From positions 1 through 35,583 of the forward strand of contig JAQZBN010000040.1 of assembly GCA_029238935.1 (NCBI GenBank): DNA of 35,583 nt, written 5' to 3'. This document shows positions 15,373 through 24,853 of the stretch, piece by piece (positions within the stretch are counted from its first letter, which is position 1; each line of letters begins with the position of its first letter). The notes below the pieces were generated by a model, which saw nothing but the letters and a program-made list of their open reading frames with translations, was not told where the DNA came from and searched no databases. A program made the translations under genes and the position numbers. The stretch is from Herbinix sp. (GTDB lineage Bacteria; Bacillota; Clostridia; Lachnospirales; Lachnospiraceae).

Positions 15373-17481
15373 TTATATTTGATATTCCATGCAGGAGCCT
15401 TTGTTTTCCTTCTTTGCCCTGTATAACGCAGTATCGGCATATAGAAGGTAATTATCAAAGGTTTCGCTAAAATCATTTACCCACACTAATCCTGCGGTTA
15501 TTTGTACGGTTTTCTCGGTATTGTCCGGCAATTGAATCGGTGTAGCATTTATCCTCTCATAAAATTCTTTAATACAGGATCGTATCTCATCCTTGGATTG
15601 ATAATTATAAAGAACGGTTACGAATTCGTCTCCTGACCGTCTGCCGAGTATCATTCTCTCATTATCAAAGCTTTTCAGATGGTATACTGCTTGTTTTATA
15701 TATTTATCACCCCATTTGTGACCGTAGGTATCATTAATAATTTTCAGATTATCCAGATCAAACATCATTACTGCTGCCTCCAGCTTAGGATCCCGCTTCG
15801 TTAATACTGCCTTGCCAATAAGGTATAAAGCTTTCCTATTAAGTATCTTCGTCAGGTAATCATAATCTCTATCATAAATCATTTTCTTTTTCTCGATCAT
15901 CTCATCTGTGACATCGATAACGATACCCATGACTGCTTTTTCATTTGTTACTTCCTTCAGCTTAACCCATCTGTTTGGATATCCCGGCAGGTTATAGACA
16001 TTCTCCTCCTCAGGATCCTGATACTTCAAAATCTCAAGAATTTTATTCTGAAAAAGCTCTTTATTCCCACGTAAAATAGCAGCCTCTTCTGGAGATAAGT
16101 AAAGGATTGACATTACTTGCTCCGTCATAAACACATAATTATTGTTCGTGTGGTATTCGTATGCTCCGATTGGTAATTCTGCAAGCTCCATGATTGCTGA
16201 CATCTTGATCGTTGATTCCAATAGCGAATCATTGGCTGTCTGAATGGCTTGCGATAATTCATCAACCTCCGTCAGTCCTGTTTTTTCCAGTACCAGCTTT
16301 ACATTCAAATCACTGTTCTTCACCTTTCGTGCCAATAATATAATTGGCCTTGTAAACCGATAACTGACTAGATATCCTCCTATAATGCCAATCACAATCG
16401 ATGTTAATAAAGAAATCAGCATTATACTCTGCAGCTTATTAACAAATTCTAATAATGAGCTTCCTCTCATCAATCCGATCAGATACCACTGTTCATTTTG
16501 AAATGGTGTATTATCGTTATACAGATTCATTTCCTTCATGCAAAAATAAACGTCACTTTCGAAAACTTGATTCTTAAGTAAATAGATATTCTTATCTTCA
16601 TCAATTGACACATAATCCATATCTTCCCCTTGTTTCAATATCTGATCCTGGATTGCTCTGGTTCGAAGTATCGGTACTATTTTACTGGTACCCTCGACTT
16701 GATAGGCGATGGCATAACCGAGCGAGTCTCTGTTCTGTAAATCTGTAGCCGGTAAAAATTGCTTAAAATATTGCAGCGAGACTTCAACACCGATCACTCC
16801 TATTAACTCATTGCTATTTGTCATCAACGGCTCTGAATAAGTTAAAATCGGAATATCATCGGGAAACAATTGAAATGGAAGGCTCCAATATCCCATTGGA
16901 TTGGAATAATCCTCCACGCCAACGTTCTGATTGGACTTTTGATAAAAGTCGTGCTCCATGCTCTGAAAATCAGCCTTATATCTCCACATCTGATCTAGCG
17001 GTATCTGCATATTATTTGCTATTTCAGAAGGTCCGAGTAACATATACAAATCCTTATTGTCATAATCATTTAGCACTGGATCATAGTCCCGCAGATAAAT
17101 CGCAGGATATTCTTGATTCTTATTGGAATTTAGGATGACAAAAACCCCAGTTGCTTGGGTTGATCTCATGATCGATATTAATTTATCGGAAATTTCAGCA
17201 AAAAATTGATCTGAATTCTTTGCATCGTTTACTAATCCGCTTATCTGGCTAAGGTATGGCTCCAAATTAGTCCACCTGGTACTCATTTCCCGCAGAAGGT
17301 ATTCCTGTCTGTTAAGAACTTTATCCGAAAAAGTAGAATAGGCATTCTTTCTTGCTTGACTCAATACCCCTCCCAGCACCAAGAATACCGACAGCAATAC
17401 AGCCTGAGCCACGATCACTATGATAACAAGGGAGGTAACTCTATAGATAATGGACTTTTTATCCAGGTAAATTTTGCTCAT
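15373..17481 (-). CDS. Membrane diguanylate cyclase (dCache-HAMP-PAS-GGDEF)
   Basis: About 702 residues. I place the start at the Met encoded at 17479-17481 (MSKIYLDKKS) because AGGAAGG lies 10 bases before it. The ATG at 17490 is only 1 base from that site. Layout: membrane helix about 15-40, extracellular dCache-like sensor about 45-340, second membrane helix about 350-375, HAMP, PAS-like segment about 425-540, and a GGDEF domain from DYDYLTKILNRK. The active-site loop is SGDEF (about 619-623), a variant that is active in known cyclases. The inhibitory RxxD site upstream of it is missing (NERM instead), so product inhibition is unlikely. It makes c-di-GMP from GTP. It lies 9 to 18 bases after a sugar-binding lipoprotein gene, suggesting that bound sugar controls the enzyme. 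Confidence 0.88.
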   Translation of the reverse strand: MSKIYLDKKSIIYRVTSLVIIVIVAQAVLLSVFLVLGGVLSQARKNAYSTFSDKVLNRQEYLLREMSTRWTNLEPYLSQISGLVNDAKNSDQFFAEISDKLISIMRSTQATGVFVILNSNKNQEYPAIYLRDYDPVLNDYDNKDLYMLLGPSEIANNMQIPLDQMWRYKADFQSMEHDFYQKSNQNVGVEDYSNPMGYWSLPFQLFPDDIPILTYSEPLMTNSNELIGVIGVEVSLQYFKQFLPATDLQNRDSLGYAIAYQVEGTSKIVPILRTRAIQDQILKQGEDMDYVSIDEDKNIYLLKNQVFESDVYFCMKEMNLYNDNTPFQNEQWYLIGLMRGSSLLEFVNKLQSIMLISLLTSIVIGIIGGYLVSYRFTRPIILLARKVKNSDLNVKLVLEKTGLTEVDELSQAIQTANDSLLESTIKMSAIMELAELPIGAYEYHTNNNYVFMTEQVMSILYLSPEEAAILRGNKELFQNKILEILKYQDPEEENVYNLPGYPNRWVKLKEVTNEKAVMGIVIDVTDEMIEKKKMIYDRDYDYLTKILNRKALYLIGKAVLTKRDPKLEAAVMMFDLDNLKIINDTYGHKWGDKYIKQAVYHLKSFDNERMILGRRSGDEFVTVLYNYQSKDEIRSCIKEFYERINATPIQLPDNTEKTVQITAGLVWVNDFSETFDNYLLYADTALYRAKKENKGSCMEYQI

Positions 17482-17499
17482 ATTCAGCATACCTTCCTG

Positions 17500-18921
17500 T
17501 TATTTCAATAATATTTGATTCGCTTCCGATACGAATTGCTCGTACCAGGTCTTAAAATTCTCTCGAGAAATTAGTTCCTGAATGACTTTCTCCCTGTCTT
17601 CTCCGGAAGTGACGCGGCTCTCCAATCGCTTTAAATCCTCCTTGACATAACCGAACAAACTATTTTCCAGTAATGATCGCATGTCATAACTGCCCTCAAA
17701 TGGACGGCTTCCGTAAAGTGTATAGCTATTTAGCATATCCATGGTTGTCTTTATGGACTTTTTAATCGCTTCCACCGATACCTCCGACTTATCTAGCTCC
17801 CTCACTAGAATCTCTTCCTTCAGCGAATCATTCTTAACCGGAAAATAGGCTGTGGATACGGCAAACTGTACGTTCTGAGGCTCTTTTATAAACCATTTTA
17901 AAAACATGGCTGAGCCATATTCGTGAGACTTGTCACTTTTTGTGATACACATACCCGCTCCCTGTTGAATCGCATATAGCTTCTCATCCTGAAAATGGGG
18001 GTATGGTAAAGTCATAACATCGACGGAAACCGTTCTTCCCTCATCGGTTATTTCAGTCGGAAAGTAAGATGCACCGGCAGTAGAACCTGTATAGGCTATT
18101 ACCTTACCAGTTTTAGCATCATCTGAACTAAAACGTCCACTTTTTGCGAAATATCCTTTTATATAGGGCACATAATAATTATCCCATATTTTATATGCTA
18201 CCTCTTCCCTCAGATTCATTTCTGCCGAATAGTCACCATAAGTATACATTTCATCCCCAAGTTGCATTGCTGCAAGCAACATGAAGTTTGCGTTTGCATC
18301 GATGCAGAAAAAGGCTTTTCCTGTATGATCATAATACAACTTTGCAATTCTTTGAATGCCCTCCCAGGTAGATAGTTCACGGATATCTGCACCGGTTTCT
18401 TCGGCAAATTCATCCCAGTAGGTTTTGTTGAGATATAAGTTCTCCGTTGATTTGGCAATCGGAAGAATTTTAAGCTTTCCATCCTCACCGAATTGGCCCT
18501 CCTGAAGAAAATCCTTCCTCAGTTCAGCTAATTCTTCTTCAGAAAAGTAGTCCTCCAATCCCACAAGCTCAGCAATCTGACTGACACGGTACGCATTATC
18601 CGGATAAGCTGCAAATATATCAGGCATTGGCTGAGCACCAATTCGATTGCTCGCCGAATTATAAACAGCATCCGCAAGCTCATTGACATCACCATAGCTT
18701 TGGGCATCAACTACCACTCCATGATCCATACCGACCGTTTCGTTAAATTGATTAACGAGTGAATCAAATCTGTTCTTGACCGATCCATTGTAGTAATGCC
18801 AGACAGAAATGGTGATGGGATTGTCCGGATCAAGCGTTGACTCCTTCTTTTTGCAGGAACTCATAAACATAAGCACGATTGCTATAACAATTGCACCACA
18901 TATCATCTTTCGCATTATCAT
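17500..18921 (-). CDS. Extracellular sugar-binding lipoprotein
   Basis: 473 residues from an ATG behind GAAGGAG. Lipoprotein signal at the start with Cys23 in LMFMSSCKKK. The rest matches ABC-type solute-binding proteins of the family 1 (MalE/UgpB) type: ITISVWHYYNGS, then LVNQFNETVG, MPDIFAAYPDNAY, ILPIAKSTENLYLNK, and AIQQGAGMCITKSDKSHEY. No permease or ATPase gene is next to it. Instead the diguanylate cyclase follows directly. This suggests that the protein delivers a ligand signal to the cyclase's extracellular domain rather than, or as well as, feeding a transporter. That link is inference from the operon. Confidence 0.85.
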   Translation of the reverse strand: MIMRKMICGAIVIAIVLMFMSSCKKKESTLDPDNPITISVWHYYNGSVKNRFDSLVNQFNETVGMDHGVVVDAQSYGDVNELADAVYNSASNRIGAQPMPDIFAAYPDNAYRVSQIAELVGLEDYFSEEELAELRKDFLQEGQFGEDGKLKILPIAKSTENLYLNKTYWDEFAEETGADIRELSTWEGIQRIAKLYYDHTGKAFFCIDANANFMLLAAMQLGDEMYTYGDYSAEMNLREEVAYKIWDNYYVPYIKGYFAKSGRFSSDDAKTGKVIAYTGSTAGASYFPTEITDEGRTVSVDVMTLPYPHFQDEKLYAIQQGAGMCITKSDKSHEYGSAMFLKWFIKEPQNVQFAVSTAYFPVKNDSLKEEILVRELDKSEVSVEAIKKSIKTTMDMLNSYTLYGSRPFEGSYDMRSLLENSLFGYVKEDLKRLESRVTSGEDREKVIQELISRENFKTWYEQFVSEANQILLK

Positions 18922-19133
18922 ACGTTCTCCTTCACTTATAACTGAAAATTCTGATTACTCTGATTTATAGAAGGGTAATTCCTCTTTTTACATCCACCTT
19001 CGCCTTAAGAAGCATCTACTACACTACCATCAAATTGAGTCACTTTTATTTATATAAGCTCCTCCATTTCTTATTCTATGGTAAAGATTTTTGATCATCG
19101 CATTAATATGACATTTTTCATTCTTTTTTCCAT

Positions 19134-19168
19134 ATTATATCATATGTAAGTAACTTTTAACACCAAAT
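19134..19168 (-). promoter_or_regulatory. Promoter upstream of the sugar-binding lipoprotein gene
   Basis: On the minus strand an extended -10 box TGATATAAT (TATAAT at 19134-19139) with a weak GTTAAA-like -35 box about 16 bases upstream. It predicts a leader of about 210 nt. Confidence 0.45.
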
Positions 19169-19437
19169 AAATAACCCATTCCTTTTTTTCCACACAACTT
19201 TTGTTCCATCTACATTAATAACACACTCTATATCGTAACAAATAAGCCCGTAATACAATTTAATCCATAATAGCCTAAGCTTGTTGATCGATTTCCCTGG
19301 AATCTGCATCAATCAACAAAATAAAAGGCTTGTCACAATGGCGGGACAAGTCCATGATAATCCAACTGAACTTATCGATAATCACCATATAAAATCTCTA
19401 GTGTAAATCCAACTTATGCTCACTGGGCACACGTTGC

Positions 19438-19471
19438 AAAAAGCCCGCTACAATGATGTATCGGGCTTTTT
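19438..19471 (-). terminator. FBPase terminator, CAATGANGT family
   Basis: AAAAAGCCCG (19438-19447) pairs with CGGGCTTTTT (19462-19471) around a CTACAATGATGTAT core. T runs on both sides. Confidence 0.85.
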
Positions 19472-19543
19472 ACATGTTTCATATAGAGAGTTTACTTTAA
19501 TAATAGGAATTAGCTTTTAGTTCAATCTACTTAAATGATGTTA

Positions 19544-21535
19544 TTAGATCACTTCATTTATGATACCTTTTTCATAGCAATACAACAAAAGCTCCAGCTT
19601 TTCTATCTGCTTTTTTAATTCTTTACCGACGTCAGTATCTCCAACCCTTATTCTTGTAACGGCTTGTTCAAGAACAACTGTCGTTGTTAAAATATCTTTC
19701 TCCTCTTCAATAGCCTTCTGTTTGTTCTCAAAAGGTTCATGAGAAGCAAGAAGTAGACCGTAGGAATTATAAATTAACGTGTATCCTGCAATACCCGTTA
19801 CCTTCTGGTAAGCTTTCGCAAATCCACCGTCGATAACCAACAGCTTACCATTCGCCTTGATTGGATTTTCACCTTCTACAACCTTAACCGGCACATGGCC
19901 ATTGATAATATGGGATTTTGTCGGATCAAGTCCAAACCGCTTCAGAATGCAGGAGCACATTTCTTCACTTTCTCTCCTTTGAAAATAGCAGTTTTCACCT
20001 TCCTTTTTTATTTCCTTGTTATCAATAAAATACTGCTCGAAGGTAGCCATTTTTTTCTTTCCGTAAAGTGGTGAATTACAACCGCACCATAAATACCACA
20101 TCAAATCAATACCCTGTTTCTTTTTTACCGGATCCCGCCGTTCAAAATAACCTTCTCTTAAAATCCGTTCTGCCTGATCAAATAGTTCTTTATCGTTATA
20201 TTCCCGATCATCCAGTTTTAACTTTATAAAATTGCCTTCCTCATCAATCGGAATACAACCATGGTAAAGTAAATTAGAATTGTATATGGTATACATGCTT
20301 CCTTTTGCTAAAAGTAATCTGATATGCTCCTGTAGCTTGTTACTATTTAAGAAGGTTGTCTTTAACTTCTCTACTAACTCTTCCTCTTCCACCGTAAGCT
20401 TGTATGGATCCTCCTTTTGTATCGTAGGAAAATAATTATCTAGTAACTGATATTGATTCCCTTCTATTATCACAGAATAATTCTGATAATCTATCTTATC
20501 CAACAGCCTCCTGTGATCCATCTGGTATTCCGGATGATCATGTATCAACTTCCCCTCTAGCTTAAACTGGATGATCGTAATGGCTTTATGCATTGCAGCT
20601 ATCATATCATATTCTTTTTTATCCTTCATGAACTGTTCATCTACAACAGGGATAAAACTTTCACAGTAATTATTTTTATATAACTCTAAAGCAAAGGTAG
20701 CCAGAGGAATAAGATTAATACCGTACCCATCTTCAAGTACTCTTAAATTATTATATTTACACGAATTTCGGATGACATTACAGATGCAAGCTTCGCTCCC
20801 AGATGCAGCTCCCATCCAAAGTATATCGTGATTTCCCCATTGTATATCTAATGAATGGTATTTAGACAGCTCATCCATGATATAATCTGCACCGGGCCCT
20901 CTGTCATAGATATCTCCGAGAATATGCAACCGGTCAACCGCAAGTCTTTGGATCAGTTTCGATATTGCTATGATAAATGCATTTGCTCTTCCCAACTGAA
21001 TGATGGTTTCAATGATTTTATCATAATACTCCTGCTTGTTTTTCTGATAACCATCCTCATGAATGAGCTCTTCTAGTATGTATGAGAAATCTTTTGGCAA
21101 TGCCTTTCTCACCTTTGATCTTGTATATTTTGATGAAACGGATTTAGACACCTGGATCAGCCTTAATAGCGTTATTTTATACCAATCCTCAAGATTGTCC
21201 TCCTCCTTAGCAATCATATCCAGTTTCTGTTCCGGATAATAAATCAGAGTCGCAAGCTTTCTTTTTTCGTATTCCCTAATGGAGTTACCAAATATCTCAT
21301 TGATTTTTCTTTTTATTACTCCCGATGCATTTTTCATTACATGGTCAAAGGCCTCATTCTCCCCATGGATATCTGATATAAAATGCTCCGTTCCCTTCGG
21401 TAGATTAAGGATAGCCTGAAGGTTGATAATCTCCGTGCTGGCACTATCTATCCTAGGATATAGCTTTGATAATAGTTCTAAGTAAACAATACTGCTATCG
21501 TCAATCAACGGACTTGCTGAATTTTTATCTATCAT
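19544..21535 (-). CDS. fbp: Class III fructose-1,6-bisphosphatase
   Basis: 663 residues from the ATG at 21533-21535 (MIDKNSASPL), which has AAAGGTG 6 bases upstream. An ATG seven codons earlier lacks a ribosome site. The enzyme removes the 1-phosphate of fructose 1,6-bisphosphate, the committed step of gluconeogenesis in Firmicutes, in the cytoplasm. The metallophosphatase motifs are all present: FISDIHGENEAF, then LHILGDIYDRGPGADYIMDE, then IQWGNHDILWMGA, and HIINGHVPVK near the C-terminus. Length and sequence fit the Firmicute-specific class III family, usually manganese-dependent. The gene is single, with its own terminator. Function is secure by family. Confidence 0.95.
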   Translation of the reverse strand: MIDKNSASPLIDDSSIVYLELLSKLYPRIDSASTEIINLQAILNLPKGTEHFISDIHGENEAFDHVMKNASGVIKRKINEIFGNSIREYEKRKLATLIYYPEQKLDMIAKEEDNLEDWYKITLLRLIQVSKSVSSKYTRSKVRKALPKDFSYILEELIHEDGYQKNKQEYYDKIIETIIQLGRANAFIIAISKLIQRLAVDRLHILGDIYDRGPGADYIMDELSKYHSLDIQWGNHDILWMGAASGSEACICNVIRNSCKYNNLRVLEDGYGINLIPLATFALELYKNNYCESFIPVVDEQFMKDKKEYDMIAAMHKAITIIQFKLEGKLIHDHPEYQMDHRRLLDKIDYQNYSVIIEGNQYQLLDNYFPTIQKEDPYKLTVEEEELVEKLKTTFLNSNKLQEHIRLLLAKGSMYTIYNSNLLYHGCIPIDEEGNFIKLKLDDREYNDKELFDQAERILREGYFERRDPVKKKQGIDLMWYLWCGCNSPLYGKKKMATFEQYFIDNKEIKKEGENCYFQRRESEEMCSCILKRFGLDPTKSHIINGHVPVKVVEGENPIKANGKLLVIDGGFAKAYQKVTGIAGYTLIYNSYGLLLASHEPFENKQKAIEEEKDILTTTVVLEQAVTRIRVGDTDVGKELKKQIEKLELLLYCYEKGIINEVI

Positions 21536-21639
21536 GTAACACCTTTGCCTTTCCATTATGCAGTTAAATCTATCTATACTATACTTTTTTGACGAACAGT
21601 ATTGAAGTGGTAAATTATTGAATTATTACCATTTCATAG

Positions 21640-22332
21640 CTACAGATTGTTTCTCATCCACGCTTCCACGATTTTATTGTCTCCTACTCCCATAAAAGAA
21701 TGCTCACTGCTTTCTGCAACAGTGAGTTGACAGTTAAATTTATTAACAAATGCGTCAATTACTTCTCTACTTTGAAGGTCATCCTTTCCTCCATATAGAA
21801 TATGAGTCGAAGTTTCCCATTGATCAACCTGGTGCTCTTTGACATAGCGATAATATGTCCATGACATCGTATCAATCGGAGTAGGGATTTCACCTTTTTC
21901 CATGAGTTCCTCCTCTGTGATATGAAACCATAAAAACATTTGGCTGATCAAGTACTCCATATTCACAATCGGTGACTGAAAAAGACAGTTATGAATATTT
22001 CTATTACGATAAGCATGCAGACTGAAAAAAGCACCTAAGCTACATCCGAATAATGACACATTGATCCAATGATCGAAAACATAATCACCCACTTGAGTAA
22101 GATCCGCAATTCCATTTACGATATTACATTTATAATCAGTACCTATCCTTTCACCATGTTCCGGTAAGTCGAAACTGATTGTCTGATAGCCATTACTGTT
22201 AGCAATTTCGGCAAATCCTTCTGCACTTTCTTTACTTGACATCTTTCCATGAACATATATATATACCTTGTCGGATTTTTCTCCCCATAGCATAGCAGGA
22301 ATCCGTCCTATATAAAAATTTTCTCTTATCAT
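21640..22332 (-). CDS. Alpha/beta hydrolase
   Basis: 230 residues from an ATG behind GGAG. The alpha/beta hydrolase fold is shown by the oxyanion segment YIYVHGKMSS (about 25-33), the nucleophile elbow LFGCSLG (Ser98), Asp184/Asp185 in YGGKDDLQS and His211 in SSEHSFMG. This gives a full Ser-Asp-His triad. No signal peptide, so cytoplasmic. The GKMSSKESAEGFAEIANSNG start resembles small esterase or peptidase-like hydrolases annotated only as 'alpha/beta hydrolase'; the substrate cannot be told. It sits between fbp and a GNAT gene on the same strand, but the gaps (84 and 77 bases) do not show a tight operon. Confidence 0.85.
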   Translation of the reverse strand: MIRENFYIGRIPAMLWGEKSDKVYIYVHGKMSSKESAEGFAEIANSNGYQTISFDLPEHGERIGTDYKCNIVNGIADLTQVGDYVFDHWINVSLFGCSLGAFFSLHAYRNRNIHNCLFQSPIVNMEYLISQMFLWFHITEEELMEKGEIPTPIDTMSWTYYRYVKEHQVDQWETSTHILYGGKDDLQSREVIDAFVNKFNCQLTVAESSEHSFMGVGDNKIVEAWMRNNL

Positions 22333-22409
22333 TATTTACTCCAATCTAATTAGGTATTACCCTCCAAATCATTAATACCAAAAGGTATGTACAGGTTAAT
22401 CGCAGAATT

Positions 22410-22874
22410 CTAGCCAATTTCTTTCATCATTAAATATTCTGTCACTCCACTTTTATATAAGCTTGGAAGAACTCCTACCTCCTTATAGCCCACCTTCTCA
22501 TACAACTGCTTAGCTCTTGGATTAAAATCAGCAACAACAAGAAAAATCTTTGTTTGGTTTTTTATAACCTCTTTCTCAAAGTATTCTAGCAAATAACTTC
22601 CTATCCCTTTACTTCGATATTTTTCATTAACCGCAATGATATGTAGATATGGAAAACTGTGAAACGCACCATTCAGTATATACCAGAGAAAACCCATGAA
22701 TTCGTCCTCATCATTTAATGCAACAAGCATTTCATCTTTACGAATACCCTCTTTAATAGCCTCCATAGCTTTGTTTTCCTGTGAAAAATACACTCTTCCC
22801 AATTCAGAATTCTGCAAAGCACTTTTACACTCTTCCATATATTTCTCTTTTGCTTTAACAATTTGAATAGTCAC
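22410..22874 (-). CDS. GNAT-family N-acetyltransferase
   Basis: 154 residues from a GTG start (22872-22874) with GGGGGAT upstream. The acetyl-CoA-binding motif A is IIAVNEKYRSKGIGSYLLEYFE (R/Q-x-x-G-x-G/A at RSKGIG, about residues 87-92). Motif B follows in FNPRAKQLYEKVGYKEVG. The N-terminal half has the expected beta strand FMGFLWYIL. It moves an acetyl group from acetyl-CoA to an amine; the acceptor is unknown. Cytoplasmic. Confidence 0.9.
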   Translation of the reverse strand: MTIQIVKAKEKYMEECKSALQNSELGRVYFSQENKAMEAIKEGIRKDEMLVALNDEDEFMGFLWYILNGAFHSFPYLHIIAVNEKYRSKGIGSYLLEYFEKEVIKNQTKIFLVVADFNPRAKQLYEKVGYKEVGVLPSLYKSGVTEYLMMKEIG

Positions 22875-23014
22875 TCTTATCCCCCATTTCGATTAACCTT
22901 CTCAACTTCTATATATCTCTGTTTCAGAATACTTATATTACATTTGATTCATTGTTATTATAATACAAGTTAACAGCAATTTACCATTGGTTTCTAATAT
23001 TACGTATTTCCTAT

Positions 23015-23361
23015 CTAAATCATTTGAGACACTAATGTAAATTCACCCACATAAGGATATTTCCTTACCAAATCACATTTTCCATGCAATGTGCGACGGA
23101 ACATTTTAAATCTTCTATTTCTAGTACTTTATATTTTTCAGACTGTTCTTTTGTTAATTCCATTGCCTTATTCCATAAGAATATGTATAAGTCCTTCTTA
23201 TTTGAAAATTGATACAATAATAATGATTTTGATATTCCAGCTTGCTTTGCGATCTCCCCAACTGGTGCTTTTTTATATGAATTCATTGCAAAGATCATGA
23301 AAACTGCACTGATAATTGCATTTTTACGCTCTTCTGATAAGGAAAAGAAACCTTCGTTCAT
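23015..23361 (-). pseudogene. TetR-family regulator, frameshifted and truncated
   Basis: Starts at an ATG behind GGGAGTGAT. Residues about 9-60 form the TetR helix-turn-helix: ERKNAIISAVFMIFAMNSYK, PVGEIAKQAGISKSLLLYQF, NKKDLYIFLW. The frame stops at 23065 after 98 residues. In the next frame the coding goes on as LVRKYPYVGEFTLVSQM until 23015, and KYPY is a typical TetR stretch at this point. So one base is missing or extra near 23070-23080. The ligand-binding C-terminal half is lost after that, as a normal TetR protein has about 190 residues. Probably inactive. Its former target is not evident. Confidence 0.7.
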
Positions 23362-23444
23362 TTTATCACTCCCTGACCGTATTGGTTAATATTTATTACT
23401 GTACTATGACTGACCGAAAATGTGAAGATACAAAATATTAACCA

Positions 23445-23498
23445 TAAAAACCCTACCATACCATTTTGATTCATTAATCAGAAAGGTACAGCAGGGCT
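23445..23498 (-). terminator. Terminator of the GH172 gene
   Basis: Long interrupted hairpin: CCCT...TACC...GATT on one side with AATC...GGTA...AGGG on the other, and on the minus strand a TTTTT run at the end. Starts 24 bases after the stop at 23523. Confidence 0.75.
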
Positions 23499-23522
23499 AA
23501 ACTTATCATTTTAATTAACAAA

Positions 23523-24599
23523 CTAAATTACTTCAAGGTAATCCTTATCCGGCAATTTCGGTAAAATTGCAGTTGGCAACGTCTGATACCAAAACGCAAC
23601 CGATGAAATATCCTCCTGCAGCGGCAGATATCGTCCTCCGGATCTCCAACCCAAGGCTTGAATTGTAACCTTGATGTTCTTATCAAATCTGATCGGGTCA
23701 GTAATATGCCAACGATACATACCGAATCTGGTCTGTGATTGGTAGACTCCATCCGGACGGATCACCTGATGAAGACCCGAATAAGGAGTGCTAAATTCCT
23801 GATACTGTCTGGTATCTCTATTTTCAAAATTATAAGAGCCACAAAAATAATCTTCCGTACCGGTACCGCATATGGTAGGGAATTCCTTGTCATCGTCCAG
23901 ATAGAATTTTATTTCTCCTTCCCCCCACCATCCACAGTTATTGGTTCCCCATGCAAGATAGGTTCCCACATAGTGCCCATGTCCTGTGACATTTTCAAGA
24001 ATCGTATAAACATCCTTATATGGCAGCGGATTTACTCTCCGAAAGCTTGCGTGAAAATAAGCACAATCCTCCGGTACCTCCGTAAGTGTATAATTGATCT
24101 GATAATATAACGTCATATCTTCTTCCGCAATATTCGTAAGAGTAATTAAACATTTCTTCCTGAAAGGCATTTCCCAATAGCAATTAAATGCACTACCTGG
24201 GTTAACACATACTGCTAGAGAGGAGAGCTGTGAAAACTTTCCCCATCCAGAAGCGAAAAAGTCTCCTACAGGGCATTCTACCGACGGATTTTCTTGTCCA
24301 TCCCAATAAATTCTTAATATACTGTACCTCCAGTTGCCTGTCGGGGTCATCCATATTTGCTGGATCGCACCCATTCCGTCAATATCAGCCAACGTAAAGG
24401 TTGTTCCTGCCTTAATCACTACATAAGGTGATATTTTCCAACCCTGTCCTAAATCTCTTGCACAGCCTTTCGCCGGTCCATCCAATGACATTCCGCCTTT
24501 TCCCTTTTCGCCTGTAAAATTTTCAGGACTTATGGAGCGGCTTTTTGCATCGGAGAGTCTGGAGAGATTCCCAAAACTCATATTCAATCCATTATACAT
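23523..24599 (-). CDS. GH172 (DUF2961) glycoside hydrolase
   Basis: 358 residues from ATG 24599, behind AGGAGGA. DUF2961 is now glycoside hydrolase family 172, whose studied members act on alpha-D-fructofuranosides (difructose dianhydride) and on D-arabinofuranosides. Typical parts are the start MSFGNLSRLSDAKSRSISPE, ENFTGEKGKGGMS, QIWMTPTGNWRYSILRIYWD, WWGEGEIKFYLDDDKEFPT and ICGTGTEDYFCGSYNF. The Glu residues in the last two motifs are probably the catalytic pair. There is no signal peptide, so it probably works on imported sugars in the cytoplasm, possibly as a ring-shaped oligomer as in the family. It is divergent from an AraC regulator gene, which likely controls it. Exact substrate unknown. 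Confidence 0.9.
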   Translation of the reverse strand: MYNGLNMSFGNLSRLSDAKSRSISPENFTGEKGKGGMSLDGPAKGCARDLGQGWKISPYVVIKAGTTFTLADIDGMGAIQQIWMTPTGNWRYSILRIYWDGQENPSVECPVGDFFASGWGKFSQLSSLAVCVNPGSAFNCYWEMPFRKKCLITLTNIAEEDMTLYYQINYTLTEVPEDCAYFHASFRRVNPLPYKDVYTILENVTGHGHYVGTYLAWGTNNCGWWGEGEIKFYLDDDKEFPTICGTGTEDYFCGSYNFENRDTRQYQEFSTPYSGLHQVIRPDGVYQSQTRFGMYRWHITDPIRFDKNIKVTIQALGWRSGGRYLPLQEDISSVAFWYQTLPTAILPKLPDKDYLEVI

Positions 24600-24853
24600 T
24601 GTATGTATCCTCCTTTATCTTTCATATTAATTTTCAATTTGTTTCATTTCCTTATATTATGAATATATAATACTTTTTTAATGCTGTCTCTAGCAAAAAT
24701 GCATCTCTATTTAACACTTATTGCTATTTTGATATCAATTTGCTAAAATAAAAAATGAAGGATCTTATACTCTATTTAAACGAAAGTCATGGCTTTCGTC
24801 TTAATAATAAATTTGTAATTCTAACAGGACCAATGACCAGGAGGTATCAATTT

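Larger units (their letters stand above)
18922..19543. other. Intergenic region between FBPase and the sugar-binding lipoprotein gene
   Basis: Holds the minus-strand promoter (about 19134-19168) and the FBPase terminator (19438-19471). A 37-codon minus frame at 19275-19388 is too weak to call. An inverted repeat around TTGTTGAT/ATCAATCAACAA (about 19279-19322) may be chance. Nothing else seen. Confidence 0.5.

Noticed and set aside
16818..17138. Plus-strand frame of 106 codons
   Set aside because: Antisense to the dCache part of the diguanylate cyclase; no ribosome site.
19275..19388. Minus-strand frame of 37 codons (MVIIDKFSWIIMDLSRHC...)
   Set aside because: Protein-like in look, but no ribosome site and no family recognised; could be a gene scrap but cannot be supported.
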